Position numbers and translations under genes: made by a program. Below the pieces are notes generated by a model. It had not been told where the DNA came from and made no database searches. It saw nothing but the letters and a program-made list of their open reading frames with translations. From an uncultured Bacilli bacterium (GTDB taxonomy: Bacteria; Bacillota_I; Bacilli_A; RF39; UBA660), in the NCBI GenBank assembly GCA_947628485.1, contig CANRAA010000007.1:1-37701 (forward strand): a stretch of DNA of 37,701 nt. Reading direction: 5' to 3'. Below, one piece after another: positions 28,230 through 37,701 of this stretch (position 1 is the first letter of the stretch; every line of letters begins with the position of its first letter).

Positions 28230-28286
28230 TAGAGTCCAATCTTAGGGCTCTATTTAGTTTCCATAAAATTTCCAACTTGATTTTGA

Positions 28287-28835
28287 TTATTTCTTTGTTC
28301 TTGTTAAAGCTAAATGTTTTGGTTTTTTATATATTCCATTTGTGTATGCTAGATTTAATTCATTATTTATATCAATATCGGTAATTTTATCAAGATAAAA
28401 TTCTAATTCATTTAGTTCATTTGGCTTTATATGACAATATTCTCTAAATTTTTGATTTTCTCTTTCTAATTCAAGGTCATGAGTATATTGATTTTTTAGG
28501 GAAATACCTTTATTTAATTTACTAGTAAAGCCTTTAATTTTTTTATTTGCTACATATTTAACTATTCCCCAATAAACTGAACATAAACCAATCATACCTA
28601 ATATATTAACTGAAAAAGTAAATATATTAGACAATAGTTTAATATTATGATAAAAAGTTAAATTTCCAATAACATTTAAACCTAATATTAATAATCCTAA
28701 TATTAATTGGAATTTTAACATTTTTTTAGCAAAGAATTTTAATTCGGTATATTCTGAAACATTCTTTTCTGTTTCCATAATTTCTTCATTTAAAGTATTT
28801 ATATTATTTTCTATTAGTTGTTCTGTTTCATTCAT
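28287..28835 (-). CDS. hypothetical membrane protein with two TM helices
   Basis: LILGLLILGLNVIGNLTFY and IFTFSVNILGMIGLCSVYWGIV. Confidence 0.55.
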   Translation of the reverse strand: MNETEQLIENNINTLNEEIMETEKNVSEYTELKFFAKKMLKFQLILGLLILGLNVIGNLTFYHNIKLLSNIFTFSVNILGMIGLCSVYWGIVKYVANKKIKGFTSKLNKGISLKNQYTHDLELERENQKFREYCHIKPNELNELEFYLDKITDIDINNELNLAYTNGIYKKPKHLALTRTKK

Positions 28836-28893
28836 TTAAAAATACTCCCTTCGGATGGAGAGTATTTTAGCATAATCAATTTTTATTGTCAAT

Positions 28894-29850
28894 TTATCTA
28901 AATTCTAAATAAATACTTCTATCAAAGTTATGTTCTTCGACATTAACTTCTCCAGAGTCGGCTTTTTGTAATTCTTCGTTCGTAACTAAGAAATATTTAT
29001 GATATAAATAGTCTTTACCATCACTACTAACGGGATCATCCCAAGTAAGGTCTAAATGGAGCCACTCATCGTCAATTTTAACCGCATTCCAAACATGCCC
29101 ATTTGACTCATAACTAATTTCTTCTTTAGTGGTGGCTATTTTATAATTTTGATAACCAAGTTTTGTTAAGATAATACTCATTAAATCAGCATAACCATTA
29201 CAAGTAGCATAACCAGATACGACAGGACCATAAGCATTAAAGGACTCATACTCACTATCTCCGGTATCATTTCTTACTGTATCGTATTTTGTATGGTCAA
29301 TAATATAATCATGAATTAATTTAATATTCTCAAAATCATCTAAACTTGCATCATATAATTCTTGAATTAAATTATCAATATATTGATTAATAACCTCTAT
29401 TTCTTCTTTTTTATATAAATAAGTAACGTTAATCGTTATTTCGCCATCTTCTTTAATGGATGTTTTAAGGGAATTAAAACTATTATAAGGATGCACAAAA
29501 TTATTTAAATGCGTAAGCATAAATTCATTTTTGGTAATCTCGGCAATATCTTCCGCGCATTCTGTATATTCTTTCGGGCAATAGAAGGTAAAATCTTCCC
29601 AACCTTGATTAATCACACTATAAATGATGTCCATTAAATCGTCATAAGAGTAGGGAATATAATCTTTACTATTTTGCACATATAGAAAATCATAATCTTT
29701 AGTATAAGCATTTCCCTCACTGATAGTTAAAACCGGTTTATTGGAAATTGTTTTCGCTAAAAAACTCGTAATCTTACCAGCATTAAGTAAAATTACTAAT
29801 ATAAGAGCATAACAAATTAAAGGTATAATATATTTCTTCATAAATATCAC
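28894..29850 (-). CDS. transglutaminase-like protease-fold protein, membrane anchored
   Basis: SGYATCNGYADLMSIILTKLGYQ...NGHVWNAVKIDDEWLHLDLTWDDP. Confidence 0.85.
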   Translation of the reverse strand: MIFMKKYIIPLICYALILVILLNAGKITSFLAKTISNKPVLTISEGNAYTKDYDFLYVQNSKDYIPYSYDDLMDIIYSVINQGWEDFTFYCPKEYTECAEDIAEITKNEFMLTHLNNFVHPYNSFNSLKTSIKEDGEITINVTYLYKKEEIEVINQYIDNLIQELYDASLDDFENIKLIHDYIIDHTKYDTVRNDTGDSEYESFNAYGPVVSGYATCNGYADLMSIILTKLGYQNYKIATTKEEISYESNGHVWNAVKIDDEWLHLDLTWDDPVSSDGKDYLYHKYFLVTNEELQKADSGEVNVEEHNFDRSIYLEFR

Positions 29851-29885
29851 ATAATCATTTTATCAAAAAAAAACAAAGTAGTAAA

Positions 29886-30149
29886 CTACTTCATATTTTT
29901 AATTTTAGCATTTAATCTTTGTTTTTCACGATCTGTGGTATTACTTTTAATTAAACCTTTTTGTAAAGCAGCATCGATTGTTTTTTGGAATTCTTTGAAT
30001 ATTTTGTTAGCTTCTTCAGAATTACCAGTGGCAATCGCTTTTTCACAAGATTTGATTAAGTTCTTAACCCGCATCTTTAGTTCATGATTTTCTTCAGTTT
30101 TTTTCGCAATTACTTTAACTGCTTTTTTAGAACTTTTGATATTTGGCAT
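29886..30149 (-). CDS. rpsT: 30S ribosomal protein S20
   Basis: MPNIKSSKKAVKVI...; NTTDREKQRLNAKIKNM. Confidence 0.93.
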   Translation of the reverse strand: MPNIKSSKKAVKVIAKKTEENHELKMRVKNLIKSCEKAIATGNSEEANKIFKEFQKTIDAALQKGLIKSNTTDREKQRLNAKIKNMK

Positions 30150-30275
30150 AAAATCCCTCCTTAAAAATTCATATTAATTTTACCAAAAAATATGTTAATG
30201 TGCAAGAAATATCAATTTTGTTAGTTAAAAGACATCGTTTGACATAAATTTTAAGCGTAATTATTTATAATATAA

Positions 30276-31202
30276 TTGGTGGATAAGATGAGAAAATTTA
30301 AAAGTAAAAAGAAAAGTAATTATACCATTATCTATTTAGGAGTTTTTTTAATTAGTATGGCTTTAACGATTAATTTTTTATATCAGCATAATTTAGTTAA
30401 AGATGATACTTTGATTGATATTTTAATGAAGGATAATTTTAATTTAGAAAAAGACAAAATTGAAGATGTCGATTTTTTATTAAAGTATGCCTTTAATATT
30501 GATAAAAATGATGTTGAGGCCGTAGTTAAAGAAGAAAATACCGAAGAAAAAGTAGAGGTAAGTGAAAATAAACCATATTTAGATAATATTGTCTATATTT
30601 ATAATACCCACCAAGAAGAAAAATATGACATGAGTATTATGGAACCTTATAATATTAAATCAGGTGTTTTTGTGGCGAGTAAAATGCTTAAAGAATATTT
30701 ACATGACGAAGGTATCGGAGCTATTGTGGAAGAAGATAATATCGCCGATGCTCTTCATGCTCTAAATTTAAAATATGGTAGTTCCTATAAAATAAGTCGC
30801 CAGTTTATGGAAAGTGCGAAAGAGAAGAATCCCACTTTGAAATATTTTATTGATTTACATAGAGATTCATCAGTTTATACAAAAACGACCACTAATATTG
30901 ATGGGGAATCTTTTGCCCGAGTTTTATTTGTGGTAGGCCTTGACCATGAAAACTATCAGGTTAACCTCGATTTTGCCACCCGTTTTAGAGAAAAAATTGA
31001 TGCTTATAACGATACTTTATGCAGGGGGATAATGAAAAAAAGTGGAAAAGGGGTAAATGGGATTTATAATCAAGATTTTAGTCCCAATACCATGCTAATT
31101 GAAGTCGGAGGCCAATATAATAATATTAGAGAAGTAAATAATACTTTAAAAGTTTTAGCTAAGCTTTTAAGTGAATTTATAAGGGATGAAGAAAATGGGT
31201 AA
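30276..31202 (+). CDS. SpoIIP-like peptidoglycan hydrolase
   Basis: VYIYNTHQEEKYD, YFIDLHRDS, NTMLIEVGGQYNNIREVNNTLKVLAKLLSE. Confidence 0.85.
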   Translation: MVDKMRKFKSKKKSNYTIIYLGVFLISMALTINFLYQHNLVKDDTLIDILMKDNFNLEKDKIEDVDFLLKYAFNIDKNDVEAVVKEENTEEKVEVSENKPYLDNIVYIYNTHQEEKYDMSIMEPYNIKSGVFVASKMLKEYLHDEGIGAIVEEDNIADALHALNLKYGSSYKISRQFMESAKEKNPTLKYFIDLHRDSSVYTKTTTNIDGESFARVLFVVGLDHENYQVNLDFATRFREKIDAYNDTLCRGIMKKSGKGVNGIYNQDFSPNTMLIEVGGQYNNIREVNNTLKVLAKLLSEFIRDEENG

Positions 31203-31518
31203 GAAAAAGAAAAATTTGCCTCTTAAAGTGTTAGGGCTTTTATTTATTGTGTTTATGGCTTTGTATATTGCCAGTACCAGTGGTTATTATGAAAGTAAAA
31301 TAAGAGATAAAGTAGTGTTAACCGAAGAAGGAATTAAAGAATTTGAACGCAGAGTCCAAAATGGGGAAGATGTCGATATCAGTGCTTTTCTAAATCAAAA
31401 AAGACCGGATTATAGTAGTTATATGTCCACTTTAGGAGATAATTTAACGAGTGGTATAGAAGTTTTAGTTTACGATGGAGCAAGATTTGTCAAAGATATT
31501 ATTAACTCACTCTTTTAA
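31186..31518 (+). CDS. small single-TM protein
   Basis: N-terminal TM LKVLGLLFIVFMALYIAST; overlaps the SpoIIP-like ORF end. Confidence 0.55.
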   Translation: MKKMGKKKKNLPLKVLGLLFIVFMALYIASTSGYYESKIRDKVVLTEEGIKEFERRVQNGEDVDISAFLNQKRPDYSSYMSTLGDNLTSGIEVLVYDGARFVKDIINSLF

Positions 31519-31570
31519 AACCTAATATTTTATTGTATAATTAGAAAGTAAGAAAGTAAGGGTTGATATA

Positions 31571-32647
31571 ATGAGAATACTTTGTATCGGAAGTTCCGTA
31601 TTAGAAACGACATGTTCAATAAATGAGCCAATTAAAGAAAATCAAATTGTAAGGATTACCGAAAAAAATGAATGTGGTGGTGGACATGCTGGTAATATTG
31701 CTTATCTTTTAGGTAAATGGGGAATTGAAACCTATATAGCCTCCGTTGTCGGAGCTGATGATGCCGCGAATAAAATTAAAAAAGAATATGAAAATATTGG
31801 GGTAAGATGTGATTATATAGAGACTACCTATGATCGGAAAACTGCCCAAGATATTGTTATTTTAAATACAACAAGCAAAAATAAAACAATATTTGAAATA
31901 TCTAATAATGCCAATTTAAAGAAATATGCTTTTGGGATGGCTCCAGATATTATTGTTGTTGATGGTAATGATTTTAATGCCTCCGTATCGGCTTTTGATA
32001 AATATCCCAATATTCCAAGTTATTTAATTGTCTCAAGAGTAAATAATGAAATAATTGAATTATGTAAATATGTTAATTTTATTATTTGTAATAAAGAAAC
32101 AGCGGAAATCCTTACGAATATGACTATTGATTACAATAATAGTGCAACTTTAGTAAATGTTTATAATAAACTTCGCCAAAGATTTAATAAAGCTGATTTA
32201 ATTATCACTTTGGGAGAAAGAGGATCAGTTTATGCAATTAATAATCAAGTTAAAATAATGCCAGTTGTTAAAACGAACATTGTGGATACAAATGGAGCAG
32301 GAGATGCCTATTCGGGAGCTTTCATTTATGGAATGGCAAGAGGCTTTGGTTTAGAAAAAAGTATTGCTTATGCCACCATTGCGGCCTCTTTATCGACTAC
32401 AAAACTTACAAGTAGAATGTCTTTACCTACTTTAACGGAAGTATCTACTTATTATGATAATAAATTTGGGGCCGCTAATAATCCGAATAATACAACTCCA
32501 GTTCAAGAAGCATCAAATCAAGTTTCATCCCAAGAAAATTCAAATCCTAATCCTCAAGCAAGTGCTCAACCTAATGGAAATATTCCCGCATCAAGTAATG
32601 ATGCCCGAACCATGAACATGAATACAGAAGGCCCAAATGTTAACTAG
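31571..32647 (+). CDS. PfkB-family carbohydrate kinase
   Basis: NECGGGHAGNIAYLLGKWGIETYIASVVG; DTNGAGDAYSGAFIYGMA. Confidence 0.9.
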   Translation: MRILCIGSSVLETTCSINEPIKENQIVRITEKNECGGGHAGNIAYLLGKWGIETYIASVVGADDAANKIKKEYENIGVRCDYIETTYDRKTAQDIVILNTTSKNKTIFEISNNANLKKYAFGMAPDIIVVDGNDFNASVSAFDKYPNIPSYLIVSRVNNEIIELCKYVNFIICNKETAEILTNMTIDYNNSATLVNVYNKLRQRFNKADLIITLGERGSVYAINNQVKIMPVVKTNIVDTNGAGDAYSGAFIYGMARGFGLEKSIAYATIAASLSTTKLTSRMSLPTLTEVSTYYDNKFGAANNPNNTTPVQEASNQVSSQENSNPNPQASAQPNGNIPASSNDARTMNMNTEGPNVN

Positions 32648-32888
32648 CAAAACGCCGTATCTTGATTTGCATGGTGAAGAAGTCGCAGTTACTTATGCTT
32701 TGGTTAATGAATTTTTACAAGATAATTATAAAATGGGAATAACGGAAGTAATCATTATTCATGGTAAAAGTACGAATATTCTAACGAAAGAAGTTCATAA
32801 AATTTTAAAAGATCATTCTTTAGTGGACCATTTCCATCTTAATAATTGGAACCTTGGGGAAACGATTGTCTATCTTAAAGAAAAATAA
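32637..32888 (+). CDS. Smr-domain protein
   Basis: YLDLHGEEVAVTYALVNEFL...EVIIIHGKST..LTKEVHKIL. Confidence 0.85.
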   Translation: MLTSKTPYLDLHGEEVAVTYALVNEFLQDNYKMGITEVIIIHGKSTNILTKEVHKILKDHSLVDHFHLNNWNLGETIVYLKEK

Positions 32889-33029
32889 TGTCAAAAAAAG
32901 GGTTATAATTATATCAAATAAATGAAATATTTGCCAATCATTTGTTAAAAAACCTTAAAAATTATACAAATGGTTGACATATTTTTTAATTTGTGCTATA
33001 ATTATCTCGTAATTAAGGGGGTAGACATT

Positions 33030-33452
33030 ATGAAAGGATACGTTTTAGATTACATTAACGAAAACGAATTTAAAAAATTAGAGAGAGCTTTAAAGAAGTA
33101 TAATATGCTGGCTTTTAAAAAGTTAAACTTTGATTTTTATCCAGCCTTACGTAATGGCGAATTTTTAGGAGAAAAGGTTGATTCCAATAAAATTAATGGT
33201 ACGGAAAAATATGAATTAAAATTACCAAGTGATAAAATGTTTACACAAATTCATGGAGAAGTTAAGTTAATTTATACCGTTCATTATAAAGAACAAGTTG
33301 TTGTTTTAGAGGAAATTACACCAGCAAATATTTTACTTGAAGGACATATGAGTGAACTTACAACTTATAAAGGTATTATGATTAGTAAGAAAAATGCCTC
33401 TAAAGATATGTTTAAAATTGATTTATTAAACATGTTACAAGATAAACATTAA
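33030..33452 (+). CDS. hypothetical protein
   Basis: RBS AAGGGGGT before the ATG at 33030; conserved-looking soluble ORF. Confidence 0.6.
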   Translation: MKGYVLDYINENEFKKLERALKKYNMLAFKKLNFDFYPALRNGEFLGEKVDSNKINGTEKYELKLPSDKMFTQIHGEVKLIYTVHYKEQVVVLEEITPANILLEGHMSELTTYKGIMISKKNASKDMFKIDLLNMLQDKH

Positions 33453-33463
33453 GAGGCTTAATA

Positions 33464-33697
33464 ATGAAAAAAGATATATATGAAGATTGCAAAGCTTCAC
33501 TTCAAGAATTAAAAAATTTAAGTAACGAAATTTTTACCAAAAAAGGGTATATGCCTATTTTAATACCTGAATTAGGTAAAATAGAAGAGCAATATATAAA
33601 GGGGCTATATCAAAAGGAAGTAGAGAGTTTTATTCCTACTTCACCTGATAGTTTTGAAGCTTATGAACAAGATTATTTAAATTCACGTAGTAGATAG
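33464..33697 (+). CDS. hypothetical protein
   Basis: ORF closely following the previous gene. Confidence 0.5.
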   Translation: MKKDIYEDCKASLQELKNLSNEIFTKKGYMPILIPELGKIEEQYIKGLYQKEVESFIPTSPDSFEAYEQDYLNSRSR

Positions 33698-33709
33698 AAT
33701 AAAAAGGAT

Positions 33710-33744
33710 GTAAAAAGATTTGGGAATTTCCTAAATCTTTTTAC
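33710..33744 (+). terminator. Rho-independent terminator
   Basis: GTAAAAAGATTT / AAATCTTTTTAC, then TTTT. Confidence 0.75.
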
Positions 33745-33809
33745 TTTTGCTGTTGTTTTTAAAAATTATTTATAATATAATATAATTTATTAAGATTAAG
33801 GAGAAAACA

Positions 33810-34754
33810 ATGGAAAAAGATGTAACCAAAGAAAGTATTTTTGTAAGAGAACCAGTTGATAATATTACTAATGAAATATTAAAAAGTCCCAGTTCCCAAT
33901 TTATTTTAACCGGTAAAAGAGGTTCGGGAAGAAGTACTATTTTATATAACTTAGAAAATAGAGGTCTTGGTTCTAAAGAACAAACAATTAAAATGTCTTT
34001 TGATACCTGTATTAGTTTTTCAGAAAATCCAAATGAATATTATACGGAAAAAGTATTTCGCCATTATTATGAACTCATGTTTTGTCATCAAATTATAGAT
34101 TATTTGCACCGTCATTATCCCTTAATTTATGCTAAATATTTTCAAGATGTAAATCTTAAAGTTGAGGCCATGTCTTTTTTATTTTATAATCATGTTAATG
34201 AAGGAGTATACTTAAATAAATATTTTCCTAAAAATACATTAAAAACATTGGAAAAATCTAAGCAACTTATCCAAAAAGTTCAAGAATTGTTAAAAGTAGA
34301 AAAATTAAATATGGCTATTGATCGTTTTGATTGGATAAATGGTGTAAGTAAAACATCACAACTTATCTTAAAAGAATATTTTAGCTATTTTAATAAGGTA
34401 ATTATAACTTCTGATGATAGATATTTAAATTCTTTTTTGAAAGCTCAAGATTTAGATAGAAAGTATTATGTTATTAAAAGAGTAGATTATAGCGAAAATT
34501 TAGAAGTCGTTAAAATGATTTTAAAAATGTCTAATCCGGAATTAAAAGAATTTAAAGATGATTTTTACGAAGATTTAATAAATATTTGTAAAGGTAATTT
34601 AAAAGTTATGCTTGCAGTTTTTAAAAGAATTCAAAATCCTCATGAGTTAACTAACCAAAATTTAAAAAAATTACTTTTACTTTTAGCTAAAGATGATATT
34701 AAAAAGCAAGATTATTTAGATGAGGTAAGTAGACAAAAAAGATTATATTTATAA
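33810..34754 (+). CDS. P-loop ATPase-like protein
   Basis: Walker A-like FILTGKRGSGRSTILYNLE; ORF intact. Confidence 0.65.
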   Translation: MEKDVTKESIFVREPVDNITNEILKSPSSQFILTGKRGSGRSTILYNLENRGLGSKEQTIKMSFDTCISFSENPNEYYTEKVFRHYYELMFCHQIIDYLHRHYPLIYAKYFQDVNLKVEAMSFLFYNHVNEGVYLNKYFPKNTLKTLEKSKQLIQKVQELLKVEKLNMAIDRFDWINGVSKTSQLILKEYFSYFNKVIITSDDRYLNSFLKAQDLDRKYYVIKRVDYSENLEVVKMILKMSNPELKEFKDDFYEDLINICKGNLKVMLAVFKRIQNPHELTNQNLKKLLLLLAKDDIKKQDYLDEVSRQKRLYL

Positions 34755-34758
34755 AAAA

Positions 34759-34827
34759 AGATAAAGTTAAATTTAAGTGAGGCATTTACTTTTGATAGTA
34801 AATGTTTTTCTATTTAAAACTTTATCT
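34759..34827. terminator. large nested hairpin between convergent genes
   Basis: AGATAAAGTT (34759-34768) / AACTTTATCT (34818-34827) enclosing CATTTAC ... GTAAATG. Confidence 0.55.
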
Positions 34828-34855
34828 ATATAATTATACTACTAATTTTTCTTCT

Positions 34856-35041
34856 TCAAAATTTAAGAATTTGGTCTTTATAAACTTTGATTAACTCTTC
34901 AGTTTCTAAATCCATATATAATCTATAGATTGCTAAAGAATTTCTTTCATAAGTCATAAAGTCATTATTTTCTTTTAAATGATTTATATAAAAACTATCC
35001 ATAAAGACCATTAAATGATTACTATTTAAAGATTTATTCAT
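34856..35041 (-). CDS. hypothetical small protein
   Basis: 61-aa ORF with RBS-like GAGGAG upstream on the minus strand. Confidence 0.45.
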   Translation of the reverse strand: MNKSLNSNHLMVFMDSFYINHLKENNDFMTYERNSLAIYRLYMDLETEELIKVYKDQILKF

Positions 35042-35143
35042 AAGTTAATTCTCCTCGTAAATAATACTATAACATAATATTTTTCTTCGTTAAATAAATT
35101 ATTAAACTTTAAAACTAAAAATGATTTACCATTTTAAGATAAA

Positions 35144-35992
35144 TCATTTTTTTCTTATTAATTTTGGGTTATCATTAACATTTTTATTTTCTTGTTTTAA
35201 AACTTCTTCTGTAAGACGCCATACATCATTATTAATATTTACAACGTTCCAAATAGGAGCATTATCTTTAAATGCTTGATGGATGGAATAAACTTTAATA
35301 TCATCTTTATTTTGAATACAAATTTTAAGATTACATTCCTCTTTATGCTTTAAACTTCTTCCTATATCTTTAAGTCTTTTATTAATATAAACACTTATTC
35401 CTGAAGTTTCGGAAATTACATTGTAATTTAAAACTTCTGTGATAATTTCTTTATAAATAGCATTTATACTATCACTTATAAATTTTGAAGTATCTAGAAT
35501 TTCTTCTTTAGTTAAGCATTCTTTCTTTTCTAAATCAAAATTTCTATCTTCTAAAGTAAAAAACATACTGGAAACATCAAAGTAAGGTGTCATACCATCA
35601 AACATGAAAGTCGTAACTTTATAAATAAAACCAAAGTCATTATAGATTCCTTCTTTATTGATTACAGCATCATCTACGACAAAAATGTCCATTGGTAAAA
35701 TTATATAACCTCTGTAATAAGTGCTAAGCATATTTGTAAGGACGTCTTCGCTTAAGTTAGGATTTAATTCTTGAAATTTACGACTCATTATATTATCTAA
35801 CTCATTTTTTAATTCTTCCTTTTCTTCCTCCGTTATATTATCAATATAATGAATACTATTAGCAAATATTAAAGCACTTCTAAGTAGCGGAACATATTTA
35901 TAACTTTTGCGGTTGTAAAATATTTCTTCAACTCTCATATTTCTTTTTTTAATATCGGCAAGTATTTTCTTGGCATCAGCAATTGTTCTCAT
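35144..35992 (-). CDS. hypothetical protein
   Basis: 282-aa ORF with RBS-like sequence; no family recognised. Confidence 0.55.
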   Translation of the reverse strand: MRTIADAKKILADIKKRNMRVEEIFYNRKSYKYVPLLRSALIFANSIHYIDNITEEEKEELKNELDNIMSRKFQELNPNLSEDVLTNMLSTYYRGYIILPMDIFVVDDAVINKEGIYNDFGFIYKVTTFMFDGMTPYFDVSSMFFTLEDRNFDLEKKECLTKEEILDTSKFISDSINAIYKEIITEVLNYNVISETSGISVYINKRLKDIGRSLKHKEECNLKICIQNKDDIKVYSIHQAFKDNAPIWNVVNINNDVWRLTEEVLKQENKNVNDNPKLIRKK

Positions 35993-36097
35993 TCCAAACC
36001 TCCCCCTTGAGTTTTTATATTATAGCATGTTTTAAGAAAAAATAAAACCCTTACCCAGGGCAAGAGTTTAACTTTTAATATGATGTGGTTGTAAATG

Positions 36098-36808
36098 TTA
36101 TCTACACCTTTTTCTTTCTAAAGAATAATCTACAATAGTATCAATATGTGATTGCGTGGTGTCAAAAATAGGAATGTCAATGTCATGGGCTTTTATTAAC
36201 ATTTCTATTTCAGTACAACCTAAAATTACTCCTTCAATATTATTTTGACTTATCATATTATTAATAATGTCTATATAAAATTGCTTTGATGTTTCTTTAA
36301 TTTCTCCCTTACATAACTCATCAAATATTATTCTATCTATTTCATTTATACTTTCTTCTATTTGTGGAGTAGTGACTTTTAGTCCATTTTTTTGCAATCT
36401 ATTTATAAGAAAATCTTCTACCATTGTATATTTAGTCCCCAATAATCCCACATTTACAATATTATTATTTTTACATTTTTCAGCCACACAATCTGCAATA
36501 TGAATTAATGGAATATTTATTTGACTTTGAATATAATCAGCCAGTTTATGCATTGTATTTGTTGCAATAACAATATAATCTGCTCCAGCCGTCTCTAATA
36601 TTTTTGCTATTTTTGAAAGTTCTATTCCAATTTCATTCCATCTATTTTCTAACATTAATTTTCTTATTTCTTCAAAATTAACATTATATATTAAAAGTTT
36701 AGCACAAGTTAATCCTCCTGCAATTTGATTAACTTGGTCATTAATTCTCTCATAATAATGTATACTAGATTCATAACTCATTCCCCCAATTATGCCTATC
36801 GTTTTCAT
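36098..36808 (-). CDS. aspartate/glutamate racemase family protein
   Basis: MKTIGIIGGMSYESSIHYYERIN; ATNTMHKL; GVILGCTEI (Thr/Cys active-site pair). Confidence 0.9.
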   Translation of the reverse strand: MKTIGIIGGMSYESSIHYYERINDQVNQIAGGLTCAKLLIYNVNFEEIRKLMLENRWNEIGIELSKIAKILETAGADYIVIATNTMHKLADYIQSQINIPLIHIADCVAEKCKNNNIVNVGLLGTKYTMVEDFLINRLQKNGLKVTTPQIEESINEIDRIIFDELCKGEIKETSKQFYIDIINNMISQNNIEGVILGCTEIEMLIKAHDIDIPIFDTTQSHIDTIVDYSLERKRCR

Positions 36809-36944
36809 TAATGGAAACCTCCTTTGGTGACTATTATATCACAATTTTTAATCTTTTATTTTTTTATAACACAATTTGTCCATGAGAAAATAATTAACCT
36901 CTAGGTATTTTGACAACAAAGCAAAATAATCTAAGGGGCAATTT

Positions 36945-37556
36945 TTATAACTTATGATTTTTTTTATAATTTTCTATATATTTTGGAAAAACTTGGAGCC
37001 AATTATTTAGTTCTTCAGTATTTTCAAAAGAATATAATTTATAACCTTCTTTAGTATAACGTTTAAATTTCAAATTTAAAAAATTTTCGATAAATTTTTG
37101 ACCATCTAAATTTTGTCCCTCAGCACAAATATTCAAAAACTTAATACCATTATGAGAAAAATATTCTAATTTATCTTTTAATCCTTTTAACAATAAACTT
37201 AACACTAATTTTTCGTCTTTATAAGCAGGGTGAATGGCTATAACAGAGAACAACAAATAATAAGAAGAGTTTTTTTCGTATTTTAATAAAGTATGACTAT
37301 TTATTTCTGTATCTTCTAATTCGTTTTTCATAAATTTATTAAATTGTTCCTTTGATAAGGGTAGAATAGTTATTTCTCCCACAATTTTATCATTTTGAAC
37401 ATCTCTAATAAAAATATGTATATCATGATTTTTATCGTCCCAACTTATAGTTTGCTCAACACTTGCAATTGTTGATGGCTCTAAATAATGTCTTTCAATA
37501 TCCCATACATCTTCAAAATCTTTAACTTTATGAATATATTCAATTTCATATTTCAT
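36945..37556 (-). CDS. GNAT-like acetyltransferase (tentative)
   Basis: DKIVGEITILPLSKEQF...LLFSVIAIHPAYKDEKLVLSLLLKGL. Confidence 0.55.
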   Translation of the reverse strand: MKYEIEYIHKVKDFEDVWDIERHYLEPSTIASVEQTISWDDKNHDIHIFIRDVQNDKIVGEITILPLSKEQFNKFMKNELEDTEINSHTLLKYEKNSSYYLLFSVIAIHPAYKDEKLVLSLLLKGLKDKLEYFSHNGIKFLNICAEGQNLDGQKFIENFLNLKFKRYTKEGYKLYSFENTEELNNWLQVFPKYIENYKKNHKL

Positions 37557-37701
37557 GCTATCACCCTAAAAAAACAATTAAATCCCGCATATTAATTGAT
37601 AAATATATCAATTTCAATCTATACATATTGTACTAAATTTCTAGCGAAAAGTCTATAAAGTAAATAAAGTAAACAATTTTTACTTCACAAAAAAGTACAA
37701 A

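Overview
AT-rich Firmicutes/Tenericutes-like chromosome segment (RF39-type Bacilli by feel; lineage is inference). It has a housekeeping backbone: rimP-nusA-ylxR-infB-rbfA, truB, rpsO-pnp, tmcAL/miaA, rpsT, a SpoIIP-like gene, a PfkB kinase and an Smr protein. Several accessory islands interrupt it. (1) The most striking is a diversity-generating retroelement (DGR) at about 20.0-26.1 kb. It contains a VR-bearing surface protein (VR1 21826-21934), an adenine-rich template repeat (TR 22189-22297), a MutS-domain-I-like accessory ORF, an Avd-like helical protein, a DGR-type reverse transcriptase (GxxxSQ and YMDD motifs) and a small overlapping 3' ORF. The TR appears to lie in a discrete ~260-nt RNA gene with its own -10 box, a strong terminator and closing complementarity. 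A second copy of that RNA gene's flanks, precisely lacking the TR core, lies on the other side of an Rpn-type nuclease gene. A second, remote, 5'-truncated VR target (VR2 1555-1666) with Ig-like repeats is at the left edge. (2) A type III toxin-antitoxin locus (ToxIN-like) lies between pnp and an rluD-like gene: three 34-nt tandem repeats that can each fold as an H-type pseudoknot, a terminator, then a ToxN/AbiQ-like endoribonuclease. (3) An XRE-ImmA/IrrE plus PIN-domain pair sits between truB and rpsO. No tRNA, rRNA or CRISPR was recognised.
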